This document shows, piece by piece, positions 19,312 to 28,962 of a DNA stretch of 64,000 nucleotides. The position numbers and the translations under genes were made by a program. Source of the stretch: an uncultured Pseudomonadales bacterium (GTDB taxonomy: Bacteria; Pseudomonadota; Gammaproteobacteria; Pseudomonadales; UBA7434); NCBI GenBank assembly GCA_943788835.1, contig CALSRU010000012.1, positions 98,571 through 162,570 of the forward strand. The letters run 5' to 3'. Below the pieces are notes generated by a model. It was given only the letters and a program-made list of their open reading frames with translations. It did no database searches and was not told the DNA's origin. The first letter of the stretch is position 1. Each line of letters opens with the position of its first letter.

Positions 19312-22300
19312 ATGTCATCTAGTCACTCAGCGCCGCGCTATCCTCACTACACCAACTCTGTTTTGCGTTTTGCAGGCTGGGCGCGCCTCAGTGTGCTGGC
19401 TGCAATTCTTGCCGTTAGTGGCTTGTTTGCAGTGAATGCTCAGGCTTATGACGTTGAACAGGGTAGCATCGGCAATCAGGTTTTTATTCTGCTGATGAAT
19501 GAAAACCCATCGGCTTCTTTTGAGTCCATTAGCTTATCTAGTGATGCAACGGGCATGGTTGACACGGCAGTGGCTAGCATTGTGCCCAGCTCCGTGGCAA
19601 TCGGTGGAAGTGCGCTAGCCGCCATTGATTTCGACATCAGTCAATATGCGCCGGTTGGCACACAGGATGACTTAGTGATTACCGCTTCGGGCTTGGCAGG
19701 GGGGCTGCCCGTTGATGTGGTGGTGACGATCCCATTAACTCTGGTCTCAAGCGCAGCCTCGGCGCAAGGGTTTTTTGGTGCTACGGTGCCGAGTCCTGAT
19801 CCGGGTGGCGTGGATACCGATGGCGACGGCGTGAGTGACGCGCTCGAAATTTCCTATGGCTCTAACCCCAACAATGCGCAGTGGCTGCCGGGTTTAGTGG
19901 TTGAAGAGAACGTGCCCTTACTGGGTGTGATGGGCGCCATTGTGTTGGCGGCCCTATTTTTAGGTGCGGGATCATCGGCTGCACGACGTCACAGGATGAG
20001 CGTATTGGCATTGGCAGTTGTAATGCTGTTGCCGCTCAACATGTTGGCAGGCTCGGCTACGCGCATCCAAGTGGTTGCGTCTATTCCCATTCCGCCACCT
20101 CCGCCACCACCTCCGCCAGAGCCTGAGTTGCTTTCGGCTACGGCCACGTCAAGTACCAATGAAACGCCTGCTACATTAGCCTCCTATGCCGTGGACAGCA
20201 ACATGGCCACACGTTGGAGCTCACAATTCAGTGATGCTCAGTGGCTCACGCTTGATTTAGGCACGGCATACTCATTGTCAGAAGTCATTATTCATTGGGA
20301 GGCAGCCAACGCTGCCACTTACGAAATGCAGGGTTCAAACGACAATAGCAGCTGGACCACAATGGCCAGTGAATCGGGCGGCACCTTTGGGAATCGAACC
20401 GACACAGTCGCATTAGCGGGTAGCTATCGTTACGTGCGCATGCAAGGACTAACGCGCTCTAGTGTTTATGGTTATTCTATTTTTGAAATAGAGGTCTGGG
20501 GCGTACCTGCGGCCGATGAAGATGGCGACGGTGTTGATGATTTGGTTGATCAATGTGCAGGCACTCCAGCCGGCACGGCGGTAGCGGCTAATGGCTGTCC
20601 CGATTCGGATGGCGATGGCGTGAATGATGGCATTGATCAATGCCCCAGCACGCCGTTTGGTACGCTGGTGGATGCAACGGGTTGCGTGATTGTAGATAGT
20701 GACAATGACGGTGTGCCCGATAACACGCCCGACTTATGCCCGAATACGCCGCCAGGCGCTAACGTGAACGGTTTTGGTTGTACCATCGTGATTCCCGTGA
20801 ACGAAGTAGCTTCTATTAACGACATTTTGGTCGGTGGCTCGGGCTCATCGCAGCCAGGCTTTACGCTTTATGTTTGGGATAATGATCCAACGAACGGTGG
20901 CGTTAGCAACTGTAATGGAGGTTGCGCAACAAGCTGGCCGCCGCTGCTAGTGACCGACGGCGTTGCCTCTGGCGTGGCCGACTTGGCAATTATTACGCGC
21001 AGTGATGGCACCGAGCAGGTTACTTATGCGGGGCGTCCGTTATATTTCTTTATTAACGATAATGCGGTGGGCGATACGAATGGTGATTCCCCAACGGGCA
21101 CGTGGCATAAAGTGGATTATTCGCAGCTCTACGCACCGCTGTTTGATAACACCTCGGTACTTGAGCCCGATACTCAGTTTGAAACCGCTGACGCGCTAGT
21201 CACGCGCTGGTCCGATCGCCCGCGCACGCGTCATGCGCGTGAAGACCAATTCCAGTCTTACGATCATTATGTGAAGTTCTATTTTGAAGACCGCTCGACC
21301 AATATTGAAATTGTTGATTATGTTGCAAAAGGCGGCACTAGCATAGAAATGAACGTTCGAACTATTTGGCCACTTAACTCCATTGAAGCGGAAAATCGCT
21401 GGTGGTATGCAGGCCCGAGCGCTACCTATCACTGGAATAGCATTATGGATTACATGGGTAGTGAGGTTATTGATGGCACTACTTACTATCACTACCAAAA
21501 AACCGGTGACTTTTACCGCAATGCGAACAACCGCGGTATTCAAATGGGTGACCGTTTAGAATTTGAAGTGAGTCAGTTCAGTGCGCCGGGTATTCCAAAC
21601 GGTCAGCTCAATTATTATGGCACCGTCTTCCTTTATATAGTGGGTGAAGGTATCGTGCCTTGGTATGCTAAAACGGGGGACGAGGCCAGCGAGAAAATTC
21701 CTGAAGAGTATTGGCTGGGTGGCAAGACCAGTACTCACTACCAGTACTCCGATGAGCCTAACGACCATTTTCTGCAGATGGCCACGAATTTGGGTTACGA
21801 TAACGGACAAACGTTCTTGTTAGGCCGTCGTGTGCACCATTCCTCTTTTGTTAGTGGTGCTCATGATGAAGATCCGGACAATGGTGTCCTCCCATCAAAT
21901 GCAGGCTTAACAGGGCCGCGTTACATTAACGAGCGATGTTCGGATTGTCATGAGCGCAACGGAGGCGCTTCAGTGGTGGGTAATGGCGAGTTACTCGATC
22001 GCTGGGTCTTTAAGGTAGGTGATGCCAACGGCAACCCACATCCCGATTTGGGTAGTGTGCTGCAGCCTAAAGGCAGTGCCAGTGAGGGCAGTGTTTCAAT
22101 CGCGTCCTGGACCGAGAGCAATGGGCTGCGGTCACCTAACTATCAGTTTGGTGGTGTTACGCCTGATACCTTCTCGGCACGCATTGCACCGCGGTTGGTG
22201 GGTTTAGGTTTGTTAGAGGCAATTGTTGAAGCTGATATTGAAGCCTTGGCCGACCCTGCAGATCTTAACGGCGACGGTATTTCTGGTCGCGTGAATGTGG

Positions 22301-23019
22301 TAACTGATGCACTCACCGGTGAAAATCGCATCGGTCGATTTGGCTGGAAAGCAGCTCAGCCTAATGTAAGACATCAAGCAGCATCAGCGCTTAATACAGA
22401 CATCGGCGTGCGCACTTCTATGTTCCCTAGTTTAGATTGTGGTTCTGCACAAACTAACTGTAATGGTAGTGCTCCACTCATGCCCGAGGAGAATTTAGAT
22501 ACGCTTACTTTGTATCTCTCTGCACTGGGTGTTCGTCCGCAGCGTGTTTGGAAAGATGGCGTAGAAGATCAAGATGTACTGCAAGGGAGAGAGTTATTTA
22601 GAAATATTGGCTGTGTTGGTTGTCACACTGAAACCTTCCAAACAAGTGAATTTCATCCTTTGGCTGAAGTGCGTGACCAAACAATACACCCCTATAGTGA
22701 CATGTTATTGCATGACATGGGTCCCGGGCTTGCTGATACTTTAAGCGAAGGCACAGCCACGGGTTCTGAATGGCGTACCACACCATTGTGGGGATTGGGT
22801 TTAGCGGCCTGTGTGACAGGTGGTGTGGTTAATCCATCGGGAGCCGAGGGCGGCGAGATCTGCACGCCTCATCATGCTTATCTACACGATGGAAGAGCGC
22901 GCTCTATTGAAGAAGCTATTTTGTGGCACGGTGGGGAAGGGCAGGCAGCCAATAATGCTTACCAAGGTTTGCCAACGTCCGATCAGCAATTAGTCTTGCG
23001 CTTCTTAGAATCTTTGTAA
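19312..23019 (+). CDS. Multidomain di-haem cytochrome (DUF1111-like) with discoidin and TSP3 modules
   Basis: 1235-residue exported protein. Visible order: signal peptide (to about 46); a beta-rich N-domain; one DTDGDGVSD calcium-type repeat (about 168); VPLLGVMGAIVLAALFLGAG plus ARRH (about 201-225), an IPTL-CTERM-like segment inside the chain; another hydrophobic segment; a nine-proline linker (about 260); an F5/8 type C (discoidin) domain (about 274-395); thrombospondin type 3 repeats (about 400-485); a YxWxxD-type COG4315-like repeat near 517; and a C-terminal cytochrome region with haem motifs CSDCH (876-880) and CVGCH (1101-1105). The end (HDGRARSIEEAILWHGGEG) matches DUF1111/di-haem oxidoreductases. 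Likely a surface redox protein; substrate unknown. Confidence 0.85.
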   Translation: MSSSHSAPRYPHYTNSVLRFAGWARLSVLAAILAVSGLFAVNAQAYDVEQGSIGNQVFILLMNENPSASFESISLSSDATGMVDTAVASIVPSSVAIGGSALAAIDFDISQYAPVGTQDDLVITASGLAGGLPVDVVVTIPLTLVSSAASAQGFFGATVPSPDPGGVDTDGDGVSDALEISYGSNPNNAQWLPGLVVEENVPLLGVMGAIVLAALFLGAGSSAARRHRMSVLALAVVMLLPLNMLAGSATRIQVVASIPIPPPPPPPPPEPELLSATATSSTNETPATLASYAVDSNMATRWSSQFSDAQWLTLDLGTAYSLSEVIIHWEAANAATYEMQGSNDNSSWTTMASESGGTFGNRTDTVALAGSYRYVRMQGLTRSSVYGYSIFEIEVWGVPAADEDGDGVDDLVDQCAGTPAGTAVAANGCPDSDGDGVNDGIDQCPSTPFGTLVDATGCVIVDSDNDGVPDNTPDLCPNTPPGANVNGFGCTIVIPVNEVASINDILVGGSGSSQPGFTLYVWDNDPTNGGVSNCNGGCATSWPPLLVTDGVASGVADLAIITRSDGTEQVTYAGRPLYFFINDNAVGDTNGDSPTGTWHKVDYSQLYAPLFDNTSVLEPDTQFETADALVTRWSDRPRTRHAREDQFQSYDHYVKFYFEDRSTNIEIVDYVAKGGTSIEMNVRTIWPLNSIEAENRWWYAGPSATYHWNSIMDYMGSEVIDGTTYYHYQKTGDFYRNANNRGIQMGDRLEFEVSQFSAPGIPNGQLNYYGTVFLYIVGEGIVPWYAKTGDEASEKIPEEYWLGGKTSTHYQYSDEPNDHFLQMATNLGYDNGQTFLLGRRVHHSSFVSGAHDEDPDNGVLPSNAGLTGPRYINERCSDCHERNGGASVVGNGELLDRWVFKVGDANGNPHPDLGSVLQPKGSASEGSVSIASWTESNGLRSPNYQFGGVTPDTFSARIAPRLVGLGLLEAIVEADIEALADPADLNGDGISGRVNVVTDALTGENRIGRFGWKAAQPNVRHQAASALNTDIGVRTSMFPSLDCGSAQTNCNGSAPLMPEENLDTLTLYLSALGVRPQRVWKDGVEDQDVLQGRELFRNIGCVGCHTETFQTSEFHPLAEVRDQTIHPYSDMLLHDMGPGLADTLSEGTATGSEWRTTPLWGLGLAACVTGGVVNPSGAEGGEICTPHHAYLHDGRARSIEEAILWHGGEGQAANNAYQGLPTSDQQLVLRFLESL

Positions 23020-23042
23020 GTTAAGGCGCGGCATGTAAAAAC

Positions 23043-23074
23043 TAAAAAGCCCCGACTTCAATCGGGGCTTTTTA
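23043..23074 (+). terminator. Rho-independent terminator after cytochrome gene
   Basis: Arms TAAAAAGCCCCGA and TCGGGGCTTTTTA flank a 6-base loop. Nearly symmetric, so it could also stop the convergent MBL gene. Confidence 0.9.
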
Positions 23075-23118
23075 GTTTGATCTGCAGCTCAATGGTTATG
23101 AAAAGTAGTCAGGCAGCA

Positions 23119-24189
23119 TTAAAGTCCATTGCTAGTGCGAATAATTTCATTTGTGCCGGCTGGTAAAGAGAAAGCTACGCCGTCTTCACCTATGGTGTAG
23201 TCTGGAAAAATATCTTCAGCCCCATTTAAAAAGAGTGCCTTTTGTCCCGGTATGACTAACGGAGGCACAATGTGGTAGTACAGAAGATGTCCTACGCCGG
23301 CGTCTCGAGCAGTTTCGGCAGCGTCAATCGGGCTGGCATGATAGTCAAGAATGTCATGTGATATCTTAGCCAAAATTTTATTGCCACTTTTGCTTGCCGC
23401 TTCCCCCATCATCATCACAAGATTTGGCGCCAGCGCTTCATGAACTAACAAGTCGATGCCAGTGGCAAAGCGCTGAATGTTCTCCATTTTGGTTGTGTCG
23501 CCAGTAATCAGCAGCGATCGGCCCTTGTAGCTGAAGCGATAACCGACGGCAGGTTCAACAGGTGCATGATTGACGGCCAGCGCCTCCACTATTAGGCCGC
23601 CGCTGTCATAAACTGTCGTTAGCTCACCGATAGCCGGTTCCGCAAAAGGCATGGCTAACATACCCGCGCCTGACAACGGTGCTACCATGTCGCCGTGATG
23701 GTCATTACGATAAGTGAAGTCTTGTGCATACGCGCTATTGAGCCCATCAACAAGCCGCTCAACACCTTGTGGGCCGTACACCGGCAAAGGGCTAGGATTG
23801 TCACCGCCTGCCCAGCGAATCGTCGCCATCTCACCAAGGCCATCAATATGATCGGAGTGAAAGTGGGTCAGAAACACCCCTTGAATCGTGCCGGGCTGGT
23901 AGCCCATGCGGCCAAGATTGCGAACGCCATCAGTCCCTGCATCGATTATAAATAGTCGCTTGCCCGCTACCACAGCTACGCATGGCCCGGAGGCGTTAGG
24001 TGCAGGCATGGGGCCGCCGGCACCACACAGAGCTAAGTGCAAACCATCTTCTAAACCAGCTACATAGTCAGCATTGATTCGTACTTCCAGCCCCCTCTCC
24101 ATCAGGCGACTGACGATATTACTGCGTTGGCTGACAGCGATTATTCCAACGATCACGATAAACATAACCACAGCAAGTTTCTTATTCAT
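23119..24189 (-). CDS. MBL-fold metallohydrolase, membrane-anchored or secreted
   Basis: 356-residue protein with an N-terminal hydrophobic segment (about 4-21) acting as signal or anchor. The metallo-beta-lactamase metal motif is THFHSDHIDG, with further ligands in the GDTTK and HEAL segments. Architecture resembles the RNase Z/arylsulfatase-like branch (LFIIDAGTDGVRNLGRMGY). The export signal argues against tRNA processing and for hydrolysis of an external ester or lactone. AGGAA lies 6 bases before the ATG. Single gene, convergent with the cytochrome gene. Confidence 0.85.
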   Translation of the reverse strand: MNKKLAVVMFIVIVGIIAVSQRSNIVSRLMERGLEVRINADYVAGLEDGLHLALCGAGGPMPAPNASGPCVAVVAGKRLFIIDAGTDGVRNLGRMGYQPGTIQGVFLTHFHSDHIDGLGEMATIRWAGGDNPSPLPVYGPQGVERLVDGLNSAYAQDFTYRNDHHGDMVAPLSGAGMLAMPFAEPAIGELTTVYDSGGLIVEALAVNHAPVEPAVGYRFSYKGRSLLITGDTTKMENIQRFATGIDLLVHEALAPNLVMMMGEAASKSGNKILAKISHDILDYHASPIDAAETARDAGVGHLLYYHIVPPLVIPGQKALFLNGAEDIFPDYTIGEDGVAFSLPAGTNEIIRTSNGL

Positions 24190-24530
24190 CTCAAATTCCT
24201 AGTTATATTTCGCCCCAATAAATCAATTAAGCGGAATATTATATTATGTCATTAGTTGTGTCATGGTTTTTTTCTAGAGGGCAGCGAGGGTAGTTGAAGC
24301 TTGATTGTTGTGCGCTGTTCTAAATCCTTCGAGAGCCGATGAGCTTGTTTTTCTTATCGGTAGCAATGTACACACTGGCTACCAGATCTGTTACGTGCTG
24401 TATCGAATGGGTAAGTCGCGCACCGGCCCACAAAGTTTTAGGTAGGCTCTATCGTTATATCAGGATTTAAACGCGGTGTTACAGGAGGGAAAATTTTCTG
24501 ATTTAACCAAGTATGTAATCTTTGAGAGAA
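24190..24530. other. Intergenic gap of 341 bases
   Basis: Lies upstream of the MBL gene and after the stop of the GGDEF-EAL gene (both minus strand). No small gene, RNA or repeat recognised; presumed MBL promoter. Confidence 0.4.
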
Positions 24531-26561
24531 TTATTTGCGGACGAACCTTGTTACATTTGCCTTTGGTGTGAGGGCTTTTTCTGCGTCGTCCGGATGCAAA
24601 GGTTTACTAAAATAATAACCTTGAATAGTGTCGCATTCCATTGCTCTGAGGATGTCGAGCTGTTCTGCAGTTTCCACACATTCCGCAACTATAGACATAT
24701 TCAAACTTTTGCCCAGTGTGATAATTGATTGCACTATGCCTTGGTTGGCCATACTGCCTCCCAATTTATTTACAAAGCTACCGTCTATTTTGAGTGTGTT
24801 GACCGGTAACTCCTGTAAATAGCTCATGCAAGAATAGCCTGTTCCAAAGTCATCAATCGCAACACAAACACCTAGATCGTTTAGCGATTGTAATGTCCTT
24901 CTCGCTGTTGTGCTTGATCCCAAGAAAGTCTTCTCCGTAAGCTCTATTTCCAAGTATTTAGGTGCTAAGCCAGTATTTTGGAGCGCTGACTGGATATCCA
25001 TTAAGCACTGGGGCTGCAAAATGAATGAGGCCGGCAAGTTTACTGCAATCTTCGCCCTTGGGAGGTCTGCTCTTTGCCACTTCATATTCTGCATACACGC
25101 TTGTTTTAGTATCCATAACGACAAGCGATGCATGAGTCCTACTTCCTCTATTATCGGAAGGAATTCATTTGGGGGTATAAGCTTTCCATCAAGCTCCCAG
25201 CGTATTAACGCTTCAAAACCCACAATTAGTTGGCTGTCGCTTGTATATTGCGGTTGATAGACCAGAAAAAACTCTTCGTTTTCGATTGCACGATGTAAAT
25301 TCGTTTCCATTTCCAAGCGGCGGACTGATTTGTTCAGCATATTTGGATTGAAGTAAGAAAATTGTCCTACCCCTTCGGCCTTAGCTTGATACATACTTAT
25401 ATCGGCATGTTTGAGTAAGCTAACGCTATCGGCCCCATCTTGAGGGAAGCGAGCAATACCTATACTGGTTGTCACGTGTAAGAGGTGGCCACCTACCACT
25501 GTGGGTTTGGCTAGCTCGAATAGGATTTTGCTGACAACGGTGTCTATCTCTTGATCTTTTTGGATATTCTCAAGCAGTATGACAAATTCGTCGCCACCCC
25601 AGCGACTGATGGAATCAGATTTACGTACGACATTGCCGAGTTTAGCCGCTACCTCTAAAAGTAACTCATCACCAATGCGATGCCCTAAGCTGTCGTTGAC
25701 AACCTTAAACCTATCTAAGTCTAAAAAAAGTAGAGCTATTTTAGAGTTGTTTCTTTCGGCAACATCAATAGCGTGATCCAGACGCTCCATTAGCAAATGG
25801 CGATTAGGCAGTTGAGTTAACTCATCGAAGTGGGCGCGGTTGTATAGCTCGCGCTCATGATTCTGTATTGTGTCTAACATTGTGTTAACGCCCACAATAA
25901 GATTTCCTATTTCGTCATATCGTCCATTGTCGAGCCGTTTGTTATATAGTTTGTTCTCGGCGACGTATCCTACTAAACCAATTAAGTCACTAATGGGTTT
26001 AGTGAAACGCTTTTGTAACTTCCAATTGAGTAAATAAGCCAATAACAGGCTGCCAGCTAAAGCTAGCCCTATAATTGATATGTATCGCTGCTTTTGAAAG
26101 TTTATCGAGTTTGTGTCAGCTGATATTACAGCCGTACCAAGATACTCGTCGTTCATCATGATTTTTTTTGATAAATAAATGCTGCCACCCTTGAGGAGGG
26201 TCTCCTCGTCTAGAGTGTTGATGTCCATGTCGATACTCTGTCCAGAGCGCTTGTACTCTGCAAATAAATCCATATTGGCATCATAAATTTGCGCATAGCG
26301 AGTGGACTTATAGGCTTTGAGAGATTCTAATAAAGCTGTTGCAGCTTCTACGTCGTCAAAGAGTAATGCGGACTTACTGGTGCCTACCAATACATTTATC
26401 TCGCTGTCCATTGTCTCCATAAGACCGCTTTTATAATCGCTCATGAAGTTGGTGTAGAGAAGCCAAGACATAATAAACAGCGGCAGAATATTGATTGTGA
26501 CTACAGCAATCAATTGCTTATAAAAAAAACTTACTCTATCTTTTTTCTGATTTTCGATCAT
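24531..26561 (-). CDS. YfiN-like CHASE8-HAMP-GGDEF-EAL c-di-GMP protein
   Basis: Inner-membrane cyclic di-GMP enzyme of 676 residues. A periplasmic CHASE8-like sensor lies between two membrane helices (about 15-35 and 150-170), then HAMP, GGDEF (about 245-400) and EAL (about 420-660). GGDEF is intact (RWGGDEF), with a product-inhibition site RKSD five residues before it. The EAL domain keeps EAL, IDDFGTGYS, KIDGSF and the conserved glutamates, so both synthesis and hydrolysis are possible. Pseudomonas YfiN normally lacks EAL. Its start overlaps the stop of the YfiR-like gene by 4 bases; YfiR is expected to inhibit it in the periplasm. Confidence 0.88.
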   Translation of the reverse strand: MIENQKKDRVSFFYKQLIAVVTINILPLFIMSWLLYTNFMSDYKSGLMETMDSEINVLVGTSKSALLFDDVEAATALLESLKAYKSTRYAQIYDANMDLFAEYKRSGQSIDMDINTLDEETLLKGGSIYLSKKIMMNDEYLGTAVISADTNSINFQKQRYISIIGLALAGSLLLAYLLNWKLQKRFTKPISDLIGLVGYVAENKLYNKRLDNGRYDEIGNLIVGVNTMLDTIQNHERELYNRAHFDELTQLPNRHLLMERLDHAIDVAERNNSKIALLFLDLDRFKVVNDSLGHRIGDELLLEVAAKLGNVVRKSDSISRWGGDEFVILLENIQKDQEIDTVVSKILFELAKPTVVGGHLLHVTTSIGIARFPQDGADSVSLLKHADISMYQAKAEGVGQFSYFNPNMLNKSVRRLEMETNLHRAIENEEFFLVYQPQYTSDSQLIVGFEALIRWELDGKLIPPNEFLPIIEEVGLMHRLSLWILKQACMQNMKWQRADLPRAKIAVNLPASFILQPQCLMDIQSALQNTGLAPKYLEIELTEKTFLGSSTTARRTLQSLNDLGVCVAIDDFGTGYSCMSYLQELPVNTLKIDGSFVNKLGGSMANQGIVQSIITLGKSLNMSIVAECVETAEQLDILRAMECDTIQGYYFSKPLHPDDAEKALTPKANVTRFVRK

Positions 26562-27103
26562 TTAACCCTAGCTATTTTTAGTAATTCGGAGCTCACAGTA
26601 ACTCGTGTTTGCGAAATACTTTTCTGATTTATTTCAAAGCGGAGCTTTTTTCTTTTTTCAAAAAATAACACGGAAATATTTGGATATGATATTTCATTCC
26701 GATCAGCTACCACGACAACATGCTTTCCAACTTGTCGATATGGCGAATTAATTTTTGTCACATAAATCAATTCGCAGTTCCTGGCCGCGTCGAGCGATAA
26801 CGCGAGCGCATTTTTTTTCATCTTTCCAATTTTTACATTGGCCGCCATTTTATTAAAGAAGACAATAAAATCAGCAGAGCTATCTGTGCAAATTCGAATG
26901 TCAGAGGCTGCTTCGCCCACTTCTGGCACCGGCCACTCCATGAATTTGGTAAAGTTTAAAATATAAGCTGCCTTGAGCTTCTCTTCTTTACTTAAAGTAG
27001 TGTTGGCGACAACCACACTGCAAAGAAATAAGCATGTCAGACTAGCAAGCCAGCGCATCAACATTTTCGCGCGCGGCCGTCTTTGTCCACCAAAGAAGAA
27101 CAT
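26558..27103 (-). CDS. YfiR-family periplasmic protein (DUF4154)
   Basis: Exported regulator of about 180 residues. It has a hydrophobic signal (residues about 14-33 from the annotated start), then EEKLKAAYILNFTKFMEWP, the typical YfiR/DUF4154 opening. The end VTVSSELLKIARVK is also characteristic. In the known YfiBNR system YfiR represses the diguanylate cyclase YfiN. ATG at 27064 (MLMRWL) would give a cleaner signal peptide and is an alternative. Nine bases follow the outer-membrane gene upstream, and the overlap with the GGDEF-EAL gene supports one operon. Confidence 0.85.
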   Translation of the reverse strand: MFFFGGQRRPRAKMLMRWLASLTCLFLCSVVVANTTLSKEEKLKAAYILNFTKFMEWPVPEVGEAASDIRICTDSSADFIVFFNKMAANVKIGKMKKNALALSLDAARNCELIYVTKINSPYRQVGKHVVVVADRNEISYPNISVLFFEKRKKLRFEINQKSISQTRVTVSSELLKIARVK

Positions 27104-27112
27104 GACGGCTTG

Positions 27113-28171
27113 CTAGTATGATTTTGAAACAGAGAGGGCACTACGCCACTGCTCTTTGGGTTGGGGCCCATTGAGACTTTGATAAATGGGCTTGCCGAAT
27201 TCCGCGTTCAGGCGGTACTCGTCTGAGATTTTCCACAAAAAACCCACCCTGCCACTGATTTTTTCACCTCCATAAAGATTGGGGTTAGTAATACTGGCGG
27301 GGTAAATAGTCGGCGGCTCACCGAGCAACAAGGAATCATCTTGCCCATTTATAGAGTCGCGGTAGTGAAATGTTAGCCCTGCATAGCTTTTCCAGCGCTC
27401 AGATAGGTCAAATTTGTACCGCGCTTTAACACTATAATGATTGCCCAGTCGGTAGTCTCGATCATTGGTACCTGTGCGTATGGTAGCTGACACGTTTAGG
27501 TTGAAATTAGGCCGTGCACTACTTTGATAGCTTAATTCCACAGGTAAATCGTAAGTGCCAGAGCCAAGTTGCATAGTGTAAGGAACTTGCTGGTTGCCTG
27601 CTTCTCGAGGTGTATCACCCACCTCATCAATTGAACCCGTGGGAAAACTTAGGCCGATCGAGAGAAGCCATGATGGTGAGTTAAAGTTATAGCTCGCTGA
27701 TATGACGGCATCGCCGATACCATCGGTTTTAATGATGAAGGTTTCGTATCCCGGGACGAGGCTTAAGTGATCGGTTTCTTGCAAAATGTAAGGAACAGAG
27801 AGGTGCCCCTGCCAACGTTCATTGAATTGGTAGCCAACGCCATAAATATGCGCGGTTTGCGTTATGCGCGTAGGCACCACAGGAAAGGTTTTACCACTGC
27901 CGTCCGACGGAGGCCCTTTTACATCTTCAAAGCTTAATGATTTAGTGCCATCGAGGTATCCTTCAAATTCTGCGGTCTTGTATTGATAAGTTAATGTCCA
28001 AGCAGAAAATGCATTTTGCAGACCGTTGCGCTCATAAATATTGGTGTTAAAGAGCTCTTGCAGGCTCATTTCGGCAAATTCAGACGGAGTGCTTTGCGCT
28101 GAGCTATATGATGCTGCCAATAAGCAAATAACTGATGGATAAATCGATATCGCTTTACGTTTTAATTTCAT
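27113..28171 (-). CDS. Outer-membrane beta-barrel protein in YfiRN-like operon
   Basis: 352-residue exported protein, signal peptide to about SYSSA. The N-terminal plug-like piece FAEMSLQELFNTNIYERNG resembles the start of TonB-receptor-like or MetA-type barrels. The rest is amphipathic beta structure (YQYKTAEFEGYLD, GVGYQFNERWQGHLSVPY) ending in SKSY. Probably a porin-like barrel of the 'transporter/phenol MetA-pathway' type. In the known YfiBNR operon the outer-membrane partner is the OmpA-like YfiB; this protein is different, so its role as signal input is inference. First gene of the operon. Confidence 0.7.
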   Translation of the reverse strand: MKLKRKAISIYPSVICLLAASYSSAQSTPSEFAEMSLQELFNTNIYERNGLQNAFSAWTLTYQYKTAEFEGYLDGTKSLSFEDVKGPPSDGSGKTFPVVPTRITQTAHIYGVGYQFNERWQGHLSVPYILQETDHLSLVPGYETFIIKTDGIGDAVISASYNFNSPSWLLSIGLSFPTGSIDEVGDTPREAGNQQVPYTMQLGSGTYDLPVELSYQSSARPNFNLNVSATIRTGTNDRDYRLGNHYSVKARYKFDLSERWKSYAGLTFHYRDSINGQDDSLLLGEPPTIYPASITNPNLYGGEKISGRVGFLWKISDEYRLNAEFGKPIYQSLNGPQPKEQWRSALSVSKSY

Positions 28172-28264
28172 GATGACGCCTGATTGTAGCCAAGTATGTA
28201 GTCAGTAATTTTTGATTAACAATTTGAGAAAAATAGTCAAGATAAAAACTTGAGATAAAGAGCC

Positions 28265-28423
28265 TTAGGTCTTTAAAAAACTCTGGTCTGTTTCTAAATT
28301 TTTCAAAATTCTATTTGAATGATTAAGTTCAACTTTCTTTAAATAGTGTAGCAGTCCCACTAAACCCGTCGCTTGTGTCACGTATTCCTCACCTGGAGTG
28401 TCGATTGGTTCACATTTTGGCAT
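28265..28423 (-). CDS. Possible 52-residue hypothetical protein
   Basis: Minus-strand frame from ATG 28423, with AAAGGT about 9 bases upstream. The product begins MPKCEPIDTPGEEY and is not hydrophobic; no family recognised. Position suits the first gene of the barrel-YfiR-YfiN operon, 93 bases ahead of it. Could equally be chance. Confidence 0.25.
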   Translation of the reverse strand: MPKCEPIDTPGEEYVTQATGLVGLLHYLKKVELNHSNRILKNLETDQSFLKT

Positions 28424-28769
28424 TAGATTGACTACCTTTCGCTCTGCCTTTCGCTGCAAAAACGGCCTGTATGGCGTCCTATTGGAGCAATTGCATTTGG
28501 CAAACCGGCCGCCGTTCTCATAGCGTTAACAGTCATCATGCAAGTGCTAATGAGGCGCGGTAGGAAACTGAAAATGATTCGCCGCGTAGGAGCAGGGCCG
28601 CCGATTGAAAACCCCGCTTTATCAATTAGCCAGTACGCTCATGGTTGGCTCGACAAAAAGGGTTAACCTGGGTGGTCGTGTTGGAGGCAGGTACGGTTGT
28701 GGTGAGCCATCAGAAAGTCACCCAATGTTAATTTTCTACATGTCGGCAATCGGAAGGGCGACATAGGTA

Positions 28770-28925
28770 GTGAAATTCGCTAGTGCGCAAACCACTAGTC
28801 ACAAGGGCATCAATGGCCGTTGGTGCAATGTGCCTACCGCTGAAGAGGTCGCTAAATATGATGGCCATGCGACGCTCGAGCTGGAAGCAGACTGCGTTGA
28901 GAGCATTTCGGTTGAGGTTTTTTGA
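28770..28925 (+). CDS. Possible small protein or gene remnant
   Basis: Plus-strand frame of 51 codons from GTG 28770. The composition (NGRWCNVPTAEEVAKYDGHA) looks like real protein and could be the tail of a lost gene, because an in-frame stop lies just upstream. No homologue recognised. Confidence 0.2.
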   Translation: MKFASAQTTSHKGINGRWCNVPTAEEVAKYDGHATLELEADCVESISVEVF

Positions 28926-28962
28926 GCAAGTAGACGTTGCATCAAAAAGAAGATTGCATGGC

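Larger units (their letters stand above)
28172..28962. other. Long gap (791 bases) with only weak small frames
   Basis: No gene of normal size. It includes the promoter of the barrel-YfiR-YfiN operon. Two short frames (28265-28423 minus, 28770-28925 plus) are listed separately at low confidence. The second looks like a C-terminal protein fragment, so the stretch may be decayed sequence. Confidence 0.5.

Noticed and set aside
21196..21543. Opposite-strand frames inside the cytochrome gene
   Set aside because: The plus-strand gene is continuous with clear domains; the minus frames are composition shadows.
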